Shown here one piece after another: positions 43,817-44,792 of a stretch of DNA of 44,792 bases. The notes under the pieces are model-generated. The model saw only the letters and a list, made by a program, of their open reading frames with translations, was not told the origin of the DNA and did not search any database. The translations under genes were made by a program, and so were the position numbers. How positions within the stretch are numbered: the stretch's first letter is position 1; each line of letters opens with the position of its first letter. Origin of the DNA: Acidimicrobiia bacterium (GTDB lineage Bacteria > Actinomycetota > Acidimicrobiia > IMCC26256 > JAMXLJ01); assembly GCA_035651955.1 (NCBI GenBank), contig DASRES010000011.1, positions 1 to 44,792 of the forward strand, in the 5' to 3' direction.

Positions 43817-44140
43817 GTGCCGGGGGTCATGCCGCCTGACCCTGTTGACGGCGAGCGCGAGCATCAAGTGCTCGAAGCGACCCCGCGCACCCGGACAGGG
43901 CGAGCGTCCCGCCGTTTCTACGGCCAGCGCCTGGACCAGGTGCCGGACGGGCCAGCGGAGTACGCGGTCGGTGGCCGTGTCTATCGGGCACAGATCGACC
44001 TGGGCGAGATCGTCCTCGCGGACGGGCGCCGCTTCACGTCGCCGTCGAGTGCGGGACGCGCCGCGCACGGGACCGCGATCAACGGCTGGAAGGCATGGAC
44101 CCGCGATGGTCGGACGCTCGCGGACTTCGTCAAAGAGTAG
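43817..44140 (+). CDS. RAMA/DUF4357-like small protein
   Basis: A 107-residue protein. Its C-terminal 70 residues resemble the RAMA (restriction-associated) / DUF4357 module: EYAVGGRVYRAQIDLGEIVL, FTSPSSAGRAAHGTAINGWK, and AWTRDGRTLADFV. Such modules usually sit at the end of DNA methyltransferases or nucleases and may recognise modified DNA; here the module stands almost alone behind a short basic N-terminus. GTG 43817 is preferred over ATG 43829 because of the GAGGGA site. That site lies in a hairpin, suggesting controlled translation. Confidence 0.7.
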   Translation: MPGVMPPDPVDGEREHQVLEATPRTRTGRASRRFYGQRLDQVPDGPAEYAVGGRVYRAQIDLGEIVLADGRRFTSPSSAGRAAHGTAINGWKAWTRDGRTLADFVKE

Positions 44141-44153
44141 TTCCTCGACGCCG

Positions 44154-44792
44154 CTAACGCCGGCGCGCCATGTACTTCTTGTAGTTCTCGGCGGCTTGGG
44201 CGAGCTCGGGGCGCGCGTCGAGGACGGGCTGCATCTTCTTCCACGCCTCCTCGCGCTTGTACGGGATGAACTCGGTCGGGAAGTAGCCCTCGTGCGGGCG
44301 GTAGTCCTTGAGCACGCGGCGCGCGACCGTCGCCTTGTGCACCTCGTCCACACCGTCCGCGATGCCCATCGTCGGCGCGGCCGCGTACATCGCCTGGATT
44401 GGCGTCAGGTCCGTCGTGCCGAGCGAGCCGAGGATGTGCAGCGCGTTGTACGACACCTCGCGCAGCACCTTCGCCATCGTGAACTTCACCGCGGCGATGT
44501 CAGTCCGTGCCTCCTGCGTGGACGTCTGGTCGATCTTCCACGCGGTCTCGAGCACGAACAGGCGCAGCATCCGGATCGCGGCGTACGACTCGGCGATCTT
44601 CTCCTGCACCATCTGGTGCTCGCCGATGATCTTGCCGTGCGACTCGCGGCTCAGCGCGCGCTCGCACATCATGTCGAACGCCAGCTTGCACTGCGCGATG
44701 GTCCGCATCGCGTGGTGGATGCGCCCACCGCCGAGCCGCCGCTGCGCGAGCACCTTCGCCCCGTCTTCCGGGCCGAGGAGATGGTCGAGGGG
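44154..44792 (-). CDS. Acyl-CoA dehydrogenase, C-terminal part (runs off window)
   Basis: The last 212 codons of an acyl-CoA dehydrogenase; the N-terminal part lies outside. The C-terminal helical domain is visible: GGRIHHAMRTIAQCKLAFDM, CERALSRESHGKIIGEHQMV, AWKIDQTSTQEARTDIAAVK, ending with the FAD/substrate segment ADGVDEVHKATVARRVLKD. The GVDEVH context resembles the ACAD10/11-like group. It catalyses flavin-dependent alpha,beta-oxidation of acyl-CoA; the substrate cannot be assigned. It ends 13 bp from the RAMA-like gene, convergent. Confidence 0.9.
   Translation of the reverse strand, partial: PLDHLLGPEDGAKVLAQRRLGGGRIHHAMRTIAQCKLAFDMMCERALSRESHGKIIGEHQMVQEKIAESYAAIRMLRLFVLETAWKIDQTSTQEARTDIAAVKFTMAKVLREVSYNALHILGSLGTTDLTPIQAMYAAAPTMGIADGVDEVHKATVARRVLKDYRPHEGYFPTEFIPYKREEAWKKMQPVLDARPELAQAAENYKKYMARRR

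Overview
High-GC (around 70 percent by eye) chromosomal segment of an actinomycete-like bacterium. GTG starts, 4-bp stop/start overlaps, LuxR regulators fused to large ATPases, an LLM flavin oxidoreductase, a GAF-ANTAR protein and a STAS protein all point to Actinomycetota; a deep lineage such as Acidimicrobiia is possible but cannot be shown from this sequence alone. No rRNA, CRISPR array or prophage structure was seen.

Layout. 1-2206: transposon debris against a tRNA-Arg(CCT): the start of an IS110 transposase running off the left edge, a candidate IS110 noncoding RNA region, the tail of a second IS110 transposase, and a complete IS3-family element (730-2042) with readable inverted repeats. 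2207-5582: DUF1801, two dihydrofolate-reductase-like proteins, and an SRPBCC/SRPBCC/ArsR gene set with a duplicated GCAAC-N5-GTTGC operator candidate. 5687-9023: a secreted CocE/NonD hydrolase, then a translationally coupled NTF2-like/cupin pair. 9141-15806: a LuxR-ATPase regulator, a cytochrome P450, a tandem HD-GYP/LuxR regulator, and an NTF2-like plus DsrE pair. The P450 and NTF2-like genes each carry the same ATCGGG-N6-CCCGAT box exactly 33 bp before the start codon, on the two sides of the regulator gene. 15982-21314: a broken small helical gene, a threonine dehydratase-like/M28 peptidase pair, an LLM oxidoreductase, a cupin, a TesB-like thioesterase and a ferritin-like protein. 21324-24668: an adenylate-cyclase/AAA/TPR regulator.

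24721-26728 is a rearrangement scar: a 5'-truncated nucleoside hydrolase-like gene, a frameshifted IS256-family transposase, and a 3' remnant of an MMPL transporter joined in frame to the transposase. 26801-33800 is a leftward metal/redox cluster: DJ-1-like, DUF3703, a multicopper oxidase with an internal heavy-metal-binding domain, a REC/thioredoxin-reductase-like flavoprotein, a His-rich CDF exporter, a transglycosylase-like protein, a SHOCT protein and a cupredoxin. Several genes overlap by 4 bp, so co-expression is likely; copper or zinc handling is inferred from the domains.

33971-40249: an AraC and LuxR-ATPase pair divergent from a DrrA/DrrB-type ABC exporter and a small ABM-like protein. 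40223-42470: GAF-ANTAR, STAS and small helical proteins, resembling a stress-signalling group. 42626-44792: a secreted alpha/beta hydrolase, a RAMA/DUF4357-like small protein whose ribosome-binding site lies in a hairpin, and the end of an acyl-CoA dehydrogenase.

The most interesting lead is the local regulon around the HD-GYP/LuxR gene. The candidate IS110 guide-RNA region and the operator candidate of the copper cluster come next.
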